A stretch of 64,000 nt of DNA from Microbacterium nymphoidis (GTDB lineage: Bacteria; Actinomycetota; Actinomycetes; Actinomycetales; Microbacteriaceae), in NCBI RefSeq assembly GCF_021044885.1, contig NZ_JAJNOD010000002.1, positions 434,001 through 498,000 of the forward strand. The letters are read 5' to 3'. The position numbers and the translations under genes were made by a program. The notes below the pieces were generated by a model. It was not told the origin of the DNA. It ran no database searches and was given only the letters and a program-made list of their open reading frames with translations. Position 1 is the first letter of the stretch; every line of letters begins with the position of its first letter. This document shows positions 26,716-34,425 of this stretch, one piece after another.

Positions 26716-27636
26716 ATGACCGGGTTCACCCGCCGAGGTTGGCTGCTGTTCGCCGCGATGGGGCTGCTCTGGGGCATCCCGTACCTGCTCATCAAGATCG
26801 CCGTCGACTCGTTCTCACCGCCCGCGATCGTTGCGGGACGCACGCTCATCGGTGCGCTCCTGCTGTTGCCGTTCGCGATCCGTTCCGGGGCGTTGAAGCA
26901 GGCGGCGAAGAAGTGGCCCTGGGTGCTGGCGTTCGGTCTGATCGAGATGGCGGGCCCCTTCCTCCTGCTCGGCCATGCGGAACAGTCGCTGCCCTCGGGG
27001 CTCACCGGACTGCTCGTGGCCACCGTGCCGCTGTTCGCAACACTCATCGCCCTCGGCGGCGGCGACCGAGCGGCACTTCGCCCGGTGCGCATCCTCGGTC
27101 TCCTCCTCGGTCTCGGCGGCGTCGCGCTCATCGTGCTCGGTCCGGGGGTCGGGGTGACGGACGGGGCGCTCTTCGCGGTGGGCGAGGTGCTCCTCGTGGC
27201 GCTGCTCTACGCGATCGCCCCGTTCATCGTGGCGCGCAAGCTCGCCGATGTCCCCTCGATGGGCTCCATCTGCCTGGCTCTGCTCATCGTGGGCATCGGG
27301 TACCTGCCCGCTGCGATCCTCACGACACACACCGTCCCGACCGCGCCAAGCATCGTCAGCTTGGTCCTGCTCGGCGTACTGTGCACGGCGGTCGCCTTCC
27401 TGGTCTTCTTCGCGCTCATCGCCCAGGTCGGGCCCGTGAACGCGCCGCTGTTCACCTACATCAACCCGATCGTGGCGCTGGTGCTCGGCGTCATCATCAT
27501 GGGGGAGCACCTGGGCCCCGGCCTTCTCATCGGAGCACCGATCGTCCTCGTCGGCTGCTGGCTGGCCGCCACCGGCGGGCGTCTGCGCCCACGCCCGGTG
27601 ACCCCCGAACCGGAAGACGCTACGCTCACGCCATGA
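26716..27636 (+). CDS. EamA (DMT superfamily) transporter
   Basis: This 306-residue protein is predicted to span the membrane ten times as two EamA halves of five helices (about 8-135 and 150-290). The first half begins GLLWGIPYLLIKIAVDSFSP, typical of drug/metabolite transporters. Family members export amino acids, purines or other metabolites; the substrate here is unknown. It lies 33 bp after recR in the same direction and overlaps the next gene by 4 bp (ATGA). Confidence 0.88.
   Translation: MTGFTRRGWLLFAAMGLLWGIPYLLIKIAVDSFSPPAIVAGRTLIGALLLLPFAIRSGALKQAAKKWPWVLAFGLIEMAGPFLLLGHAEQSLPSGLTGLLVATVPLFATLIALGGGDRAALRPVRILGLLLGLGGVALIVLGPGVGVTDGALFAVGEVLLVALLYAIAPFIVARKLADVPSMGSICLALLIVGIGYLPAAILTTHTVPTAPSIVSLVLLGVLCTAVAFLVFFALIAQVGPVNAPLFTYINPIVALVLGVIIMGEHLGPGLLIGAPIVLVGCWLAATGGRLRPRPVTPEPEDATLTP
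27621..27626 (+). promoter_or_regulatory. -10 hexamer TACGCT, likely leaderless promoter
   Basis: TACGCT, within the end of the EamA gene, ends 6 bp before the ATG at 27633, so the DUF2004-like gene may have its own leaderless transcript. Confidence 0.4.
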
Positions 27637-28106
27637 AGCACAGCAGACATCTGGGCTCGCTCGCGTTTTGCGAGGACGGGGACGAATCCGTCGTGGACGC
27701 CGCCGTCGTCGTCGCTGAGCGCCCCGCGCCGGCGACTCTCGTGGTGGCAGATCCGGCCGCCTTCGACGAGGACGCCGTGGAGCGTCTGGATGACGTCCTC
27801 GATCGGCTGGACCTGCACGACGCCGGGGCGCGCGAGCGCATCGCCGCAGATCTCGGTGACGAGGGCACCGCGGCCGCCGGTTACTGGCGCTTCTTCCACG
27901 AGGAGGTGGAGGGGTGGCAGGACCGTACCCCCGGTGACTTCCTCGACGCCCTGGTCGTGATCCGCGTCGGCATCTTCCCGGACGGTGCCTGGGCGACGGA
28001 TTCGACGCTCAGCATCGACTACGGCATCGAGGACCCGGAGACGGATCAGCTGCTGGTCGCGCGCTTCCCCGACGGCCGCACGCCGGTGATCAGCTGGGAG
28101 AGCTGA
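27633..28106 (+). CDS. DUF2004-like cytoplasmic protein
   Basis: This 157-residue acidic protein has no signal peptide or membrane helix. The C-terminal half, YWRFFHEEVEGW to IDYGIEDPETDQLLVARF (about 88-147), resembles the DUF2004 pattern; this assignment is tentative. Related domains include immunity-type proteins, but no toxin gene is nearby. The start overlaps the EamA stop by 4 bp, and TACGCT ends 6 bp upstream. Function unknown. Confidence 0.6.
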   Translation: MKHSRHLGSLAFCEDGDESVVDAAVVVAERPAPATLVVADPAAFDEDAVERLDDVLDRLDLHDAGARERIAADLGDEGTAAAGYWRFFHEEVEGWQDRTPGDFLDALVVIRVGIFPDGAWATDSTLSIDYGIEDPETDQLLVARFPDGRTPVISWES

Positions 28107-28164
28107 CCGCGCGCTCTGCGTGACGAGAGGGCGTCACATGGCAGAAGCGGCATGCAACGCCTCG

Positions 28165-28170
28165 TAAACT
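28165..28170 (+). promoter_or_regulatory. -10 hexamer TAAACT for lysC
   Basis: TAAACT would give a transcript with a leader of about 40 nt before the ATG at 28216, which has CAGGAG 8 bases upstream. No terminator/antiterminator or riboswitch fold is apparent in so short a leader. Confidence 0.5.
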
Positions 28171-28215
28171 GGTGATTCGGTGAGCAGATCGCTCAACATT
28201 CACAGGAGTTGCCCC

Positions 28216-29502
28216 ATGGCGTTGATCGTGCAGAAGTACGGCGGATCCTCGGTCGCCGACGCGGAGAGCATCAAGCGGGTGGCCAAGCGGATCGTGGACA
28301 CGCGTCGTGCCGGACACGATGTCGTGGTCGCCGTCAGCGCGATGGGCGACACCACCGATGAGCTCCTCGACCTCGCGAACGCTGTGGCCCCCATCGCCGC
28401 TCCGCGCGAACTCGACATGCTGCTGAGTTCGGGTGAGCGGATTTCGATGGCCCTGCTCGCCATGGCGATCCACTCGATGGGCTTCGAGGCACGTTCCTTC
28501 ACGGGTAGCCAGGCTGGAATGATCACCGACGCCCACCACGGCGCCGCACGCATCGTCGACGTCACACCCGTGCGCCTGCGCGAGGCTCTGGACGAGGGCG
28601 CCATCGTCATCGTCGCCGGGTTCCAGGGCTTCAATCGCGACACCCGTGACATCACCACGCTGGGTCGCGGCGGATCCGACACCACCGCCGTCGCACTCGC
28701 CGCGGCGCTCGACGCCGATGTGTGCGAGATCTACAGTGACGTGGACGGCATCTTCACCGCCGACCCGCGTGTGGTCCCGCACGCCCGCAAGCTCGACACC
28801 GTCTCCAGCGAGGAGATGCTGGAGCTTGCCGCGAACGGCGCCAAGGTGCTGTACATCCGCGCCGTCGAGTATGCGCGCCGTCACGGCGTGCTGATCCACG
28901 CCCGATCCTCGTTCTCCTCGAACGAGGGAACCTACGTTCTTGGCGAGGGCATGAAGAGCCCGCGCGCTGCTGAGGGAGATGCAATGGAAGAGCCCGTCGT
29001 CGCCGGTGTCGCCACCGATCTGAGCCAGGCCAAGGTCACCGTGGTCGGTGTTCCCGACGTGCCAGGTAAGGCCGCTGATATCTTCACCATCGTCGCCAAG
29101 TCCGGCGCCAACGTCGACATGATCGTGCAGAACGTGTCGGCGGCCAGCACCGGTCGCACCGACATCTCGTTCACGCTTCCCAAGGCCGACGCGGCCACCG
29201 CGATCCGCGCGCTGCAGGGCGAGAAGGACGCTGTGGGCTTCGAGAACCTGCTGCACGACGACCAGATCGGCAAGCTCTCCGTGGTGGGGGCGGGCATGCG
29301 CGTCCACTCGGGCGTCTCTGCGACGCTCTTCGAGGCGTTGAGCAAGGCAGGCGTCAACATCGAGATGATCTCCACCAGCGAGATCCGCATCTCGGTGGTG
29401 CTGCGCGCCTCCGACATCGCCTCGGCCGCCGCAGCGGTGCACACGGCCTACGGACTGGACGCCGACGGCGAGGCCACGGTCTACGCCGGCACCGGTCGCT
29501 GA
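28216..29502 (+). CDS. lysC: Aspartate kinase
   Basis: This 428-residue enzyme has the catalytic amino acid kinase domain at about residues 2-245: [13 protein letters not shown] at 7-19, [11 protein letters not shown] at 75-85 and [15 protein letters not shown] at 149-163. Two C-terminal ACT domains (about 265-340 and 350-420) bind lysine/threonine for feedback control. It makes aspartyl phosphate, the first step toward lysine, threonine and methionine. An internal ATG at 28984 with GAGGGAG upstream could yield a separate ACT-only beta subunit, as in Corynebacterium and Bacillus. asd, usually the next gene, is about 21 kb away here. A hairpin follows the stop. Confidence 0.97.
   Translation: MALIVQKYGGSSVADAESIKRVAKRIVDTRRAGHDVVVAVSAMGDTTDELLDLANAVAPIAAPRELDMLLSSGERISMALLAMAIHSMGFEARSFTGSQAGMITDAHHGAARIVDVTPVRLREALDEGAIVIVAGFQGFNRDTRDITTLGRGGSDTTAVALAAALDADVCEIYSDVDGIFTADPRVVPHARKLDTVSSEEMLELAANGAKVLYIRAVEYARRHGVLIHARSSFSSNEGTYVLGEGMKSPRAAEGDAMEEPVVAGVATDLSQAKVTVVGVPDVPGKAADIFTIVAKSGANVDMIVQNVSAASTGRTDISFTLPKADAATAIRALQGEKDAVGFENLLHDDQIGKLSVVGAGMRVHSGVSATLFEALSKAGVNIEMISTSEIRISVVLRASDIASAAAAVHTAYGLDADGEATVYAGTGR
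28984..29502 (+). other. Probable internal start for an aspartate kinase beta subunit
   Basis: ATG 28984 (codon 257 of lysC) is preceded by GAGGGAG at 6-12 bases and would give a 172-residue protein holding both ACT domains. Alpha2beta2 aspartate kinases made this way are known in Corynebacterium glutamicum and Bacillus. Confidence 0.55.
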
Positions 29503-29515
29503 CGACACCGTTCCC

Positions 29516-29548
29516 GAAGGTCCGGGCCCTGTGCGGGCTCGGACCTTC
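29516..29548 (+). terminator. Hairpin after lysC
   Basis: GAAGGTCCG (29516-29524) pairs with CGGACCTTC (29540-29548), with further GC pairing inside and CGTCGTT after it. Confidence 0.65.
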
Positions 29549-29558
29549 GTCGTTCACC

Positions 29559-29597
29559 GTTCCATGAATTGACATGGAACGGCGGGTCACTTTAGCT
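29559..29597 (+). promoter_or_regulatory. Promoter and palindromic operator of the sialidase-like gene
   Basis: TTGACA (29569-29574) and TTAGCT (29592-29597) are 17 bp apart, a good sigma-70-type promoter. A perfect inverted repeat, GTTCCATG (29559-29566), 6 bases, then CATGGAAC (29573-29580), overlaps the -35 box. TTCCA/TGGAA half-sites recur at the iclR start, so the IclR-family protein is the likely binder. Confidence 0.65.
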
Positions 29598-29645
29598 TCC
29601 CCAGCACCGACCGGCGACGGGCCGGTCTCGGAGGAGGAGGCAAAG

Positions 29646-31343
29646 ATGCCGAACCGTTTTCCGCGGGTGATCGCGACGCTCGTCGCGACGACCGCCCTGG
29701 CGCTGGGGCTCAGCGTCGCAGCGCCCGCGACAGCGGCGCCGTTCGTCGGCGCCGTGCGCTCGTTCGACGGCGAGACCGTCGGCGCAGCGCCGACCGGCTG
29801 CACGGTCGTGGGGGACGTGACCGTTCAGCCCGCGGCCCTCGCCGGTGCGCCGGCGAGCAATCGCGCGGTGCGCCTGACCGACGTCAGCGCGTCCGTGCAC
29901 ACCCGGATGACCTGCACGCACGCGGCGTCGGCGCAGAAGTCCGTGACCTTCCGGCTGCTCGCGGCGCAGATGGACACGGGGGCCATCGTCTCTCTCGGCA
30001 CCTCCGCCACCGATGCCCTCGGCATCTGGCGGTTCTTCCTCACCCGCTCTGGTGGTGACGTGATCGTCAAGGCCTACAACGGCTCAGCCTGGGTGACCCT
30101 GGGTACCGCTCCCGGTGTCGATCCGACGTCGCGCTGGATCGAGGTGCGACTGGACGCGACCACCGCGAAGGCGACCATCGAGGTGGATCGGGTGCGATTC
30201 CCCACGACCGTTCGCGCGAGCAGCGGCACGACGATGGGTGCGCTCATGATCGGATCCGAGGGCACCGCCCCGGTCGGGCTCAAGCTGTACGTCGACGACC
30301 TCGGTATCGCAGAGACGATCCCGGCGTTCCGCACGACGGTGGCAGCGACCGCTCCCGCCGGCTCCGCAATCCGGTTCCCCGGAGCCGTGAAGCTCGCCGA
30401 CGGCACCGTGCTGGCGTCGTACTACGAAGCTCCCGCCCACGCCGGCACGAACGGCGTGATCAAGCTGGTGCGCAGCACGGACAGCGGGACGACCTGGTCT
30501 GCGCCGGCCGTGGTGATCGATCCGCCGTACGATCCGCGTGATCCGAAGCTGGCGGTCCTGACCGATGGCACGCTCCTGCTCACGTACTTCTACACGCAGT
30601 GGGGCTCGCCGAACGTCCTCCACGGCACCTACGTGATGCGCAGCACCGACGGGGGAACCACCTGGTCCACACCCACGCAGGTGTCCACGCAGATGAGCTG
30701 CGCCTGTGGTCCGGTGACGGGCGGATACCCGCTCGGATGGGCGGCCAACCACGGCCCGATCGTCGAGCTCTCCTCGGGCGACCTGCTAATCCCGCTCTAC
30801 GGAACGCTGCCGGGCGATGCGCGCCAGCGAGCCACCGTCGTGCGCAGCACCGACGGCGGGCTGACCTGGGACGCGGCGAACGAGGTGACCCTCGCGGTCG
30901 GCTCGGTGTCGTTCCAGGAACCGAACCTCTCGGTGCTGCCCTCCGGGGAGATCGTCGCCCTCATCCGGTCGACCTCGAGCCCGGTGCGGGCGTACCTCTC
31001 GCGTTCGTTCGACGACGGAGTCACCTGGTCGGCGGCCACGATCACCGATATCCCGGCGGAGTCGCACTCGCAGACGGTGCTCGCCGACGGCAGCGTGCTG
31101 CTGACCTACGGCAACCCGGCGCGAACCGGGCGCCCCACCGAAGGTGTGATCATCGCGAATCCGTCGGCGAGCTGGAACGGTCTCGCCGTGCGCTCGACGC
31201 TGGTGTACGACGCGGGCAACGGCGATCAGGCGAATCCGTCGAACGTCGAGCTCGCACCGGGCACGTTCCTCACGATGAGCTACGACGTGGTGGCGCGTAC
31301 GCTCTCGGCGGTGTTCACCCAGCGCTCGGACTACGCGGGCTGA
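29646..31343 (+). CDS. Secreted sialidase-like (BNR/Asp-box) glycosidase
   Basis: This 565-residue protein starts with a signal peptide (about 1-30, ending APATAAP). A lectin-like beta-sandwich (about 38-215) precedes a six-bladed propeller (about 220-560). Four Asp-boxes are visible: STDSGTTW (about 278), STDGGTTW (about 333), STDGGLTW (about 400) and SFDDGVTW (about 455). IRFPGAVKLADG near 239 occupies the place of the sialidase FRIP motif, so the arginine is kept but the motif is altered. No nan genes for sialic acid use are present, so the true substrate may be another sugar acid or glycan. GGAGGAGG lies before the ATG. It probably releases a sugar that the downstream operon imports. Confidence 0.72.
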   Translation: MPNRFPRVIATLVATTALALGLSVAAPATAAPFVGAVRSFDGETVGAAPTGCTVVGDVTVQPAALAGAPASNRAVRLTDVSASVHTRMTCTHAASAQKSVTFRLLAAQMDTGAIVSLGTSATDALGIWRFFLTRSGGDVIVKAYNGSAWVTLGTAPGVDPTSRWIEVRLDATTAKATIEVDRVRFPTTVRASSGTTMGALMIGSEGTAPVGLKLYVDDLGIAETIPAFRTTVAATAPAGSAIRFPGAVKLADGTVLASYYEAPAHAGTNGVIKLVRSTDSGTTWSAPAVVIDPPYDPRDPKLAVLTDGTLLLTYFYTQWGSPNVLHGTYVMRSTDGGTTWSTPTQVSTQMSCACGPVTGGYPLGWAANHGPIVELSSGDLLIPLYGTLPGDARQRATVVRSTDGGLTWDAANEVTLAVGSVSFQEPNLSVLPSGEIVALIRSTSSPVRAYLSRSFDDGVTWSAATITDIPAESHSQTVLADGSVLLTYGNPARTGRPTEGVIIANPSASWNGLAVRSTLVYDAGNGDQANPSNVELAPGTFLTMSYDVVARTLSAVFTQRSDYAG

Positions 31344-31358
31344 CCGTCGCGGCAGGAA

Positions 31359-31389
31359 CCGAAACCCCGGGCGATGCCCGGGGTTTCGG
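31359..31389 (+). terminator. Rho-independent terminator after the sialidase-like gene
   Basis: CCGAAACCCCGGGC (31359-31372) pairs with GCCCGGGGTTTCGG (31376-31389), followed by CGTTTCT. It separates the secreted enzyme from the iclR operon. Confidence 0.85.
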
Positions 31390-31418
31390 CGTTTCTCGGG
31401 TGATCTGCACGAAATGCT

Positions 31419-31470
31419 TGACATGAAACGCTGCTCCACGTCAGGGTTCATGACATGGAACAGAATTCCA
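31419..31470 (+). promoter_or_regulatory. Promoter/operator region of the iclR-led operon
   Basis: TTGACATGAAACG at 31419 closely copies the -35/operator segment of the sialidase promoter (TTGACATGGAACG). Further on, GTTC ATGACAT GGAAC (31446-31461) and the palindrome TGGAA-CAGAA-TTCCA (31456-31470) overlap the ATG of iclR at 31455. The arrangement suggests autoregulation. The -10 box is not clear. Confidence 0.5.
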
Positions 31471-32261
31471 CGTCGTATCACTCGCAGGGGCTCTCCCGCG
31501 GTCTGGCGGCGCTTCGCGCGCTCGGCGCAGAGCAGCACCCCATGCCGCTGGCCGCGCTCGCTCGCGCGATCGACCTGCCCAAGCCCACGCTCCTTCGCCT
31601 CCTGGCCGTCATGGAGCGCGAGGGCTTCGTGATGCGCGTCGGACAGCCGCCCGCCTACGCCCTCGGACCGAGCCTGTATGAGCTCACCGAGTCGCTGGCT
31701 CCCGTGGAGATCGCGGAGATCGCCGCGCCGGTGATGAAGGCGCTGGCCGATGACCTCGGCTTCACCTCCAACCTCGGCATCCTGCAGGGGCGGGCCGTCC
31801 TGCACCTCGCGGTCGAGGAGCCTGCCCGCGCGCTGCGCATCGCCGCCGGGGGATTCCTCGACCACACCTACTGCACCGGCCTCGGCAAGATGCTGCTGTC
31901 GGTGCTCGACGCGCGAGAGGTGGACGATCACGTTCCCACTCGCGCGCCGTACGAGAGTTTCACCGACCACACCATCACGACCCGCGAACAGCTCGATGCC
32001 GAGCTGGAGCGCATCCGCGTCCGGGGCGTGAGCATCGACGACCAGGAGCGCAACCGCGGCGTGCGGTGCATGGCGATCCTGGTTCCGGCGGAGGGCGAGA
32101 CGGCGATCTCGCTCAGCGTGTCGGGACCTGCCGGTGAGCTCTCGGCCGATGACGAAGAGCTGGTCCACCGCGCGCTCACCGAAGCGGCCGCGGCGGTGGC
32201 GGCGCTTCCCCGTCTCGGCGCCGCAATGCAGAACGTCCGACGCAGATTGGCCATCGCATGA
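31455..32261 (+). CDS. IclR family transcriptional regulator
   Basis: This 268-residue regulator has an N-terminal winged helix (about 12-70; LSRGLAALRAL and LPKPTLLRLLAVMEREGFV). The C-terminal IclR effector domain (about 85-255) contains HLAVEEP, CTGLGKMLLSVL and RGVRCMAILVP, the segments that line the ligand pocket. IclR proteins sense catabolic intermediates and control nearby operons. It heads the run of overlapping genes that ends with ridA, and operator-like palindromes sit at its own start and at the sialidase promoter. Its stop overlaps the next start by 4 bp. The effector is probably a compound of the pathway. Confidence 0.93.
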   Translation: MEQNSTSYHSQGLSRGLAALRALGAEQHPMPLAALARAIDLPKPTLLRLLAVMEREGFVMRVGQPPAYALGPSLYELTESLAPVEIAEIAAPVMKALADDLGFTSNLGILQGRAVLHLAVEEPARALRIAAGGFLDHTYCTGLGKMLLSVLDAREVDDHVPTRAPYESFTDHTITTREQLDAELERIRVRGVSIDDQERNRGVRCMAILVPAEGETAISLSVSGPAGELSADDEELVHRALTEAAAAVAALPRLGAAMQNVRRRLAIA

Positions 32262-33103
32262 TCATCGACATCCACACCCACTGCCACCTTCCGGAGCACT
32301 GGGGGACCGAGCACGAGGAGCACTGGGAGGGCGCGTACGGCGAGCCCTATCCGGTGGTCACCCCGCAGAGCTTCGACGAGGCGATGGCGGGAGTGGACGT
32401 GGCGGTCACCTTCGGCATGGCGGCGAGCCAGGCCGGTGTGCGCACACCGAACTCCTTCGTGGCGGACTTCGTCGCGTCTGTCACGACGCCCACCATCGGC
32501 TTCGCCGCCATCGATCCGTCGGATCCGGACTGGCGTGATCAGCTGGACGAGGCGGTGGAGCTGGGGCTGCAGGGCGTGAAGCTCTACCCGGTCCTCGCAC
32601 TGTTCGATCCGCTGTCCCCCGAGTTCGACGACTTCTATCGCACGATGATCCGTCACGGTCTGGTGGTGCTGTGGCACATGGGTGCAACGCCGAGCCCGAT
32701 CGGCAGCCTCGCCGTCAGCCAGCCCCTCGTGGTCGACGAGGTCGCGCGACGCCACCCGGATCTGGTGCAGGTCATGGCGCACATGGGGCATCCGTGGCAG
32801 CGCGACACCAACGTGGTGCTCCGTAAGAACTCCCGTGTGTTCGCCGACGTGTCCGGCGTCCCCTCGCGGCCCATGGACGCGTACCTGGCGCTCGTACACG
32901 CCCAGGAGTGGGGGACCGTGGACAAGCTTCTCTTCGGATCCGACTATCCGCTGTGGACGCCGGAGGATGCGATCTCCCGGCTGCAGGGCATCGCAGGGTT
33001 CCGGGCGGGAGATCTGCCGTTCGTGCACGAGGAGACCATCGACGAGATCGTGCACCGCGACACCCTCGCGCTGCTCGGACTGACCGTGAAGGAGCGATCA
33101 TGA
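32258..33103 (+). CDS. Amidohydrolase family 2 (ACMSD/lactonase-type TIM barrel)
   Basis: This 281-residue protein is a metal-dependent TIM-barrel hydrolase of the amidohydrolase-2 group. The N-terminal metal motif is IDIHTHCHLP (about 3-12); strand-end histidines lie in LWHMGATP (about 138-145) and VMAHMGHPW (about 172-180), and the C-terminal Asp is in LFGSDYPLW (about 227-235). The group includes decarboxylases such as ACMSD and sugar lactonases such as L-fuconolactonase. Beside two sugar-type dehydrogenases, a lactonase is a reasonable inference but is unproven. It overlaps both neighbours by 4 bp (ATGA). Confidence 0.82.
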   Translation: MIIDIHTHCHLPEHWGTEHEEHWEGAYGEPYPVVTPQSFDEAMAGVDVAVTFGMAASQAGVRTPNSFVADFVASVTTPTIGFAAIDPSDPDWRDQLDEAVELGLQGVKLYPVLALFDPLSPEFDDFYRTMIRHGLVVLWHMGATPSPIGSLAVSQPLVVDEVARRHPDLVQVMAHMGHPWQRDTNVVLRKNSRVFADVSGVPSRPMDAYLALVHAQEWGTVDKLLFGSDYPLWTPEDAISRLQGIAGFRAGDLPFVHEETIDEIVHRDTLALLGLTVKERS

Positions 33104-34425
33104 CGACCATCGATGCGAGGAGCATGGCGGCGCGGGCCGCGGAGATCATCCCGGGCGGCGTGAACTCCGCCACGCGAGCCATCGGAGCGCCCTGGGTGTT
33201 CCGCTCGGCGCACGGCGCGACCGTGACGGACGCGAACGGCACTGACTACATTGACTACCACGCGGCGTTCGGCGCGATCCTGCTCGGGCACGGTGACGAG
33301 CGCGTCACCACCGCTGTCGAGGACGCCTCGCGCCGCCTCGGACTCGTGGGGCTCGGCATCACAGAACTGGAGCTCCAGCTCGCGGAGCTGATCGTTGCGG
33401 CCATTCCGTCCGCGGAGATGACGATCACCACCATGAGCGGCTCCGAGTCGGTGCTGCAGGCGGTGCGCCTGGCTCGCGGGGCCACCGGGCGCAGCCGGAT
33501 CGTCAAGTTCCAGGGCTGCTTCCACGGGTCGTTCGACGCGGTCGCCCGCAACGTCATCTCGACGCCGGCGCGCGCCTACGGCTGGGACCCGAACTCCTCA
33601 GGAATTCTGGATGATGCGCTGCAGAACACGCTGATCGCGGAGTTCAACGATCTCGACTCGGTGCGTGAGCTGTTCTCCCGTCACGGCGACGAGATCGCCG
33701 CGGTGATCCTGGAACCCGTCCCGCACAATGTGGGAGCGCTGCTGCCGGAGCAGAAGTTCCTGGAGGGACTGCGGGAGATCACCCGCGAGCACGGCTCGCT
33801 CCTCATCTTCGACGAGGTCATCACCGGCTTTCGTCACGCACTCGGCGGGTACCAGGAACTGTGCGGCGTGACCCCGGATCTCACCACCTTCGGCAAGGCG
33901 ATGGGCAACGGCTTCGCGGTTGCGGGTATGGCGGGCTCGCGCGAGGTGATGAGCAACTTCACCCCGGCGGGGGGATCGGTCATGCTCGCCGGCACGTTCA
34001 ACGGCAATGCGGCATCGATGGCGGCGGCGATCGCGACCATCGGCGTGCTCTCCGACCCGGACGTCGACTTCTACGGACACGTGCGGGCGCTGGGCGATCG
34101 GATGCGGGCCGGGATGCGTCAGATCACGTCGGACCTCGGCATCCCCGCCGTGGTGACCGGACTCGGCTCGGTGTTCGTCACGTACTTCCTGGAGGGGGAG
34201 GTGCGCGGCTACCGCGACCTCATGCGCAATGACGACCACGCCTACGCGGAGTTCCACCGGCGCATGACCGGTGCGGGATCGCTGATGTACCCGATGGCCC
34301 TCAAGCGCAACCACATCTCGCTGGCGCACACGGAAGCCGATATCGACCGCACGCTGGAGAGCGCAGCCAGCGTGCTGGCGGCGATGCAGCGCGACGGCGA
34401 GTTCGGCCGCGGAAGCGAGCGGTAG
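33100..34425 (+). CDS. Class III aminotransferase, glutamate-1-semialdehyde aminomutase-like
   Basis: This 441-residue PLP enzyme belongs to the class III aminotransferase fold. IIPGGVNSATRA (about 17-28), MSGSESVLQAVRLARG (about 112-127), the PLP-binding LLIFDEVITGFRHALGG (about 231-247) and the Schiff-base lysine in TFGKAMGNG (about 263-271) are visible. It resembles HemL, but no heme genes are near and the context is catabolic. Related enzymes act as beta-amino acid aminotransferases, mutases or lyases. In this operon it may move an amino group on an amino-sugar acid or similar compound. It starts within the previous stop (ATGA), and the next gene begins directly after its stop. Confidence 0.85.
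   Translation: MTTIDARSMAARAAEIIPGGVNSATRAIGAPWVFRSAHGATVTDANGTDYIDYHAAFGAILLGHGDERVTTAVEDASRRLGLVGLGITELELQLAELIVAAIPSAEMTITTMSGSESVLQAVRLARGATGRSRIVKFQGCFHGSFDAVARNVISTPARAYGWDPNSSGILDDALQNTLIAEFNDLDSVRELFSRHGDEIAAVILEPVPHNVGALLPEQKFLEGLREITREHGSLLIFDEVITGFRHALGGYQELCGVTPDLTTFGKAMGNGFAVAGMAGSREVMSNFTPAGGSVMLAGTFNGNAASMAAAIATIGVLSDPDVDFYGHVRALGDRMRAGMRQITSDLGIPAVVTGLGSVFVTYFLEGEVRGYRDLMRNDDHAYAEFHRRMTGAGSLMYPMALKRNHISLAHTEADIDRTLESAASVLAAMQRDGEFGRGSER

Noticed and set aside
33100..34425. hemL for heme biosynthesis
   Set aside because: No other heme gene is near, and the gene is embedded by overlapping codons in a catabolic and transport operon.
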